In this document: piece after piece, positions 63,275 through 64,000 of the stretch
Position numbering within the stretch: position 1 is the stretch's first letter
Layout of the letters: every line of letters begins with the position of its first letter
Assembly: GCF_002632615.1 (NCBI RefSeq)
Contig: NZ_NITZ01000018.1
Location: 62,001 to 126,000 of the forward strand
Reading direction: 5' to 3'
Source of the DNA: Xenorhabdus miraniensis
Lineage (GTDB): Bacteria > Pseudomonadota > Gammaproteobacteria > Enterobacterales > Enterobacteriaceae
Length of the DNA stretch: 64,000 bases
The notes under the pieces: generated by a model
The model's database searches: none
What the model was told of the DNA's origin: nothing
Seen by the model: the letters and a program-made list of their open reading frames with translations, nothing else
Position numbers and translations under genes: made by a program

Positions 63275-63613
63275 TCACAATGACAGTTTCAAATCATGCC
63301 GGCCCAATGTATTCCAGCACGCTGATTCACCAGAGAAACAACACTCGGCCACAGGAAGAGGATCACCACATTTGCCACACTGCCGCGTTGATAGTGCCTG
63401 CATTATCTGACGTAACTCCGCCTCATCTTTACGAATCAGTAACGTCAGGTATTCAACCACGTCATAAAACTCGCGCCCTGGTCGCCTTAGTGCACAGTTG
63501 CGCTTCAACATATCCAGTTCTTGATTATCGACCAGCAATTCTATTTTAGTGACGCCAGCTTCCTGCTGGCGTTGACGCTGGGCGGCTTTCCGTTCTGCGG
63601 GGGATTTAGCCAT
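63275..63613 (-). CDS. Small phage protein with a C-terminal Cys cluster
   Basis: This 112-residue protein is read from ATG 63613, 4 nt after the stop of the upstream gene. The N terminus is basic (MAKSPAERKAAQRQRQQEAG). A predicted helical middle (KIELLVDNQELDMLKRN, VVEYLTLLIRKDEAEL) and a Cys-rich end (RQCGKCGDPLPVAECCFSG) that may bind zinc follow. Proteins of this layout occur in P2-like prophages of enterobacteria, to my recollection; the role is unknown. A longer frame to 63685 overlaps the previous gene and is rejected. Confidence 0.65.
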   Translation of the reverse strand: MAKSPAERKAAQRQRQQEAGVTKIELLVDNQELDMLKRNCALRRPGREFYDVVEYLTLLIRKDEAELRQIMQALSTRQCGKCGDPLPVAECCFSGESACWNTLGRHDLKLSL

Positions 63614-63617
63614 CTGA

Positions 63618-64000
63618 TTAGCACCGTTCATGAGGTAATTGATACAAACAGTACCATTCTGAATTATATCGATTTTGTCGTTCACAGACCGGAATCATTG
63701 ACTGAATGTCAGGATCAGAAAATCCCATTTTTTTGAGCTGAGATTTGGTTAACAGTTCTGAATAATCGTCTGGACAAGAGCATCTCAGTGGATACAGCTG
63801 ACAAATTCGCTCTGCTTCCATAATATTATACAGAGGCCACGCCTGCTTTTTACCGATGTATGCAGCACATGCGATCAACTCATCCCGATACCACTTCTCA
63901 TTTACGAAAAAACTAGCGGTTTTTAGGTGTGATGGAATATCAGCGCGGCGTTTATATATCACCTCAAATTTTGACTCTAACTGTAATGAATACAGTGATT
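63618..64000 (-). CDS. Phage early-region protein, 5' end probably outside window
   Basis: The minus-strand frame is open from the stop at 63618-63620 through to the window edge. A GTG at 63962 could be a start (114 residues), but the upstream codons are also open (LYSLQLESKFEV), so the gene may be longer. The visible part has several Cys (ELIACAAYIGKKQAW, ICQLYPLRCSCPDDYSELLTKSQL, PVCERQNRYNSEWYC) and is not recognised. It runs towards the cos-like site, as P2 early genes do. Confidence 0.5.
   Translation of the reverse strand, partial: SLYSLQLESKFEVIYKRRADIPSHLKTASFFVNEKWYRDELIACAAYIGKKQAWPLYNIMEAERICQLYPLRCSCPDDYSELLTKSQLKKMGFSDPDIQSMIPVCERQNRYNSEWYCLYQLPHERC

Noticed and set aside
63259..63736. 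Plus-strand ORFs opposite the last phage genes
   Set aside because: They are shadows; the minus-strand frames have coupled starts and a conserved Cys cluster.

Overview
The window looks like the chromosome of an insect-associated member of the Morganellaceae, most likely Xenorhabdus or Photorhabdus. That is an inference from gene order and content: an enterobacterial block (tyrR, ycjF, ycjX, pspCBA, pspF, sapABCDF, fabI) is flanked by AT-rich accessory DNA, a type VI secretion locus and P2-type prophage pieces. No rRNA, tRNA or CRISPR array was recognised.

Layout. (1) 1-2290: the 3' part of a SAM-dependent O-methyltransferase, an NADPH-dependent FMN reductase and an unrecognised ORF, separated by poorly coding DNA. 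(2) 2291-12342, minus strand, AT-rich: an intimin/invasin-type inverse autotransporter followed by four Ig-like proteins without signal peptides. Two of these are paralogues of each other, and the last combines Ig-like domains with a repeat region resembling a lectin beta-propeller. (3) 12451-13039: decayed mobile DNA, with a pRiA4b ORF-3-like fragment and a serine resolvase fragment. (4) 13475-40222, plus strand: a complete type VI secretion system. It opens with vgrG and an adaptor/tip module (DUF2169-pentapeptide, pentapeptide, DUF3540, PAAR-like DUF4150), then tssJ-K-L-M-A-B-C-hcp-fha-tssE-F-G-clpV, and ends with a PpkA-like kinase. All 13 core components are present, but no toxin, immunity protein or PppA phosphatase is visible. 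(5) 40267-53725: the conserved core block. The divergent pspA/pspF gap carries a sigma-54-type promoter. (6) 54032-57046: a sulfur module with two YeeE/YedE-like membrane proteins, a BigR/SqrR-like ArsR regulator and a divergent CoA-disulfide-reductase/rhodanese fusion.

(7) 57047-64000: a gene-poor stretch carrying a family of palindromes, then remnants of a P2-like prophage or tailocin. The remnants are a tail-fibre cassette with one in-frame stop, coupled to a small caspase-fold (clan CD) peptidase candidate; a broken IS630 transposase; the first codons of a tail sheath gene; a DUF1266 gene; a 5'-truncated portal gene; a cos-like site; a HigBA-type toxin-antitoxin pair with three 17-bp iterons in its promoter; and two early-region phage genes that run to the window edge. 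Placed on the P2 map, the DUF1266 gene sits where P2 carries fun(Z), and higBA sits where P2 carries old/tin. Both are known cargo and defence hotspots of P2-like phages.

The most interesting items are the invasin plus Ig-like cluster, the tail-fibre-coupled peptidase candidate, the two occupied P2 hotspots, the palindrome array, and the T6SS adaptor/tip module without a visible effector.
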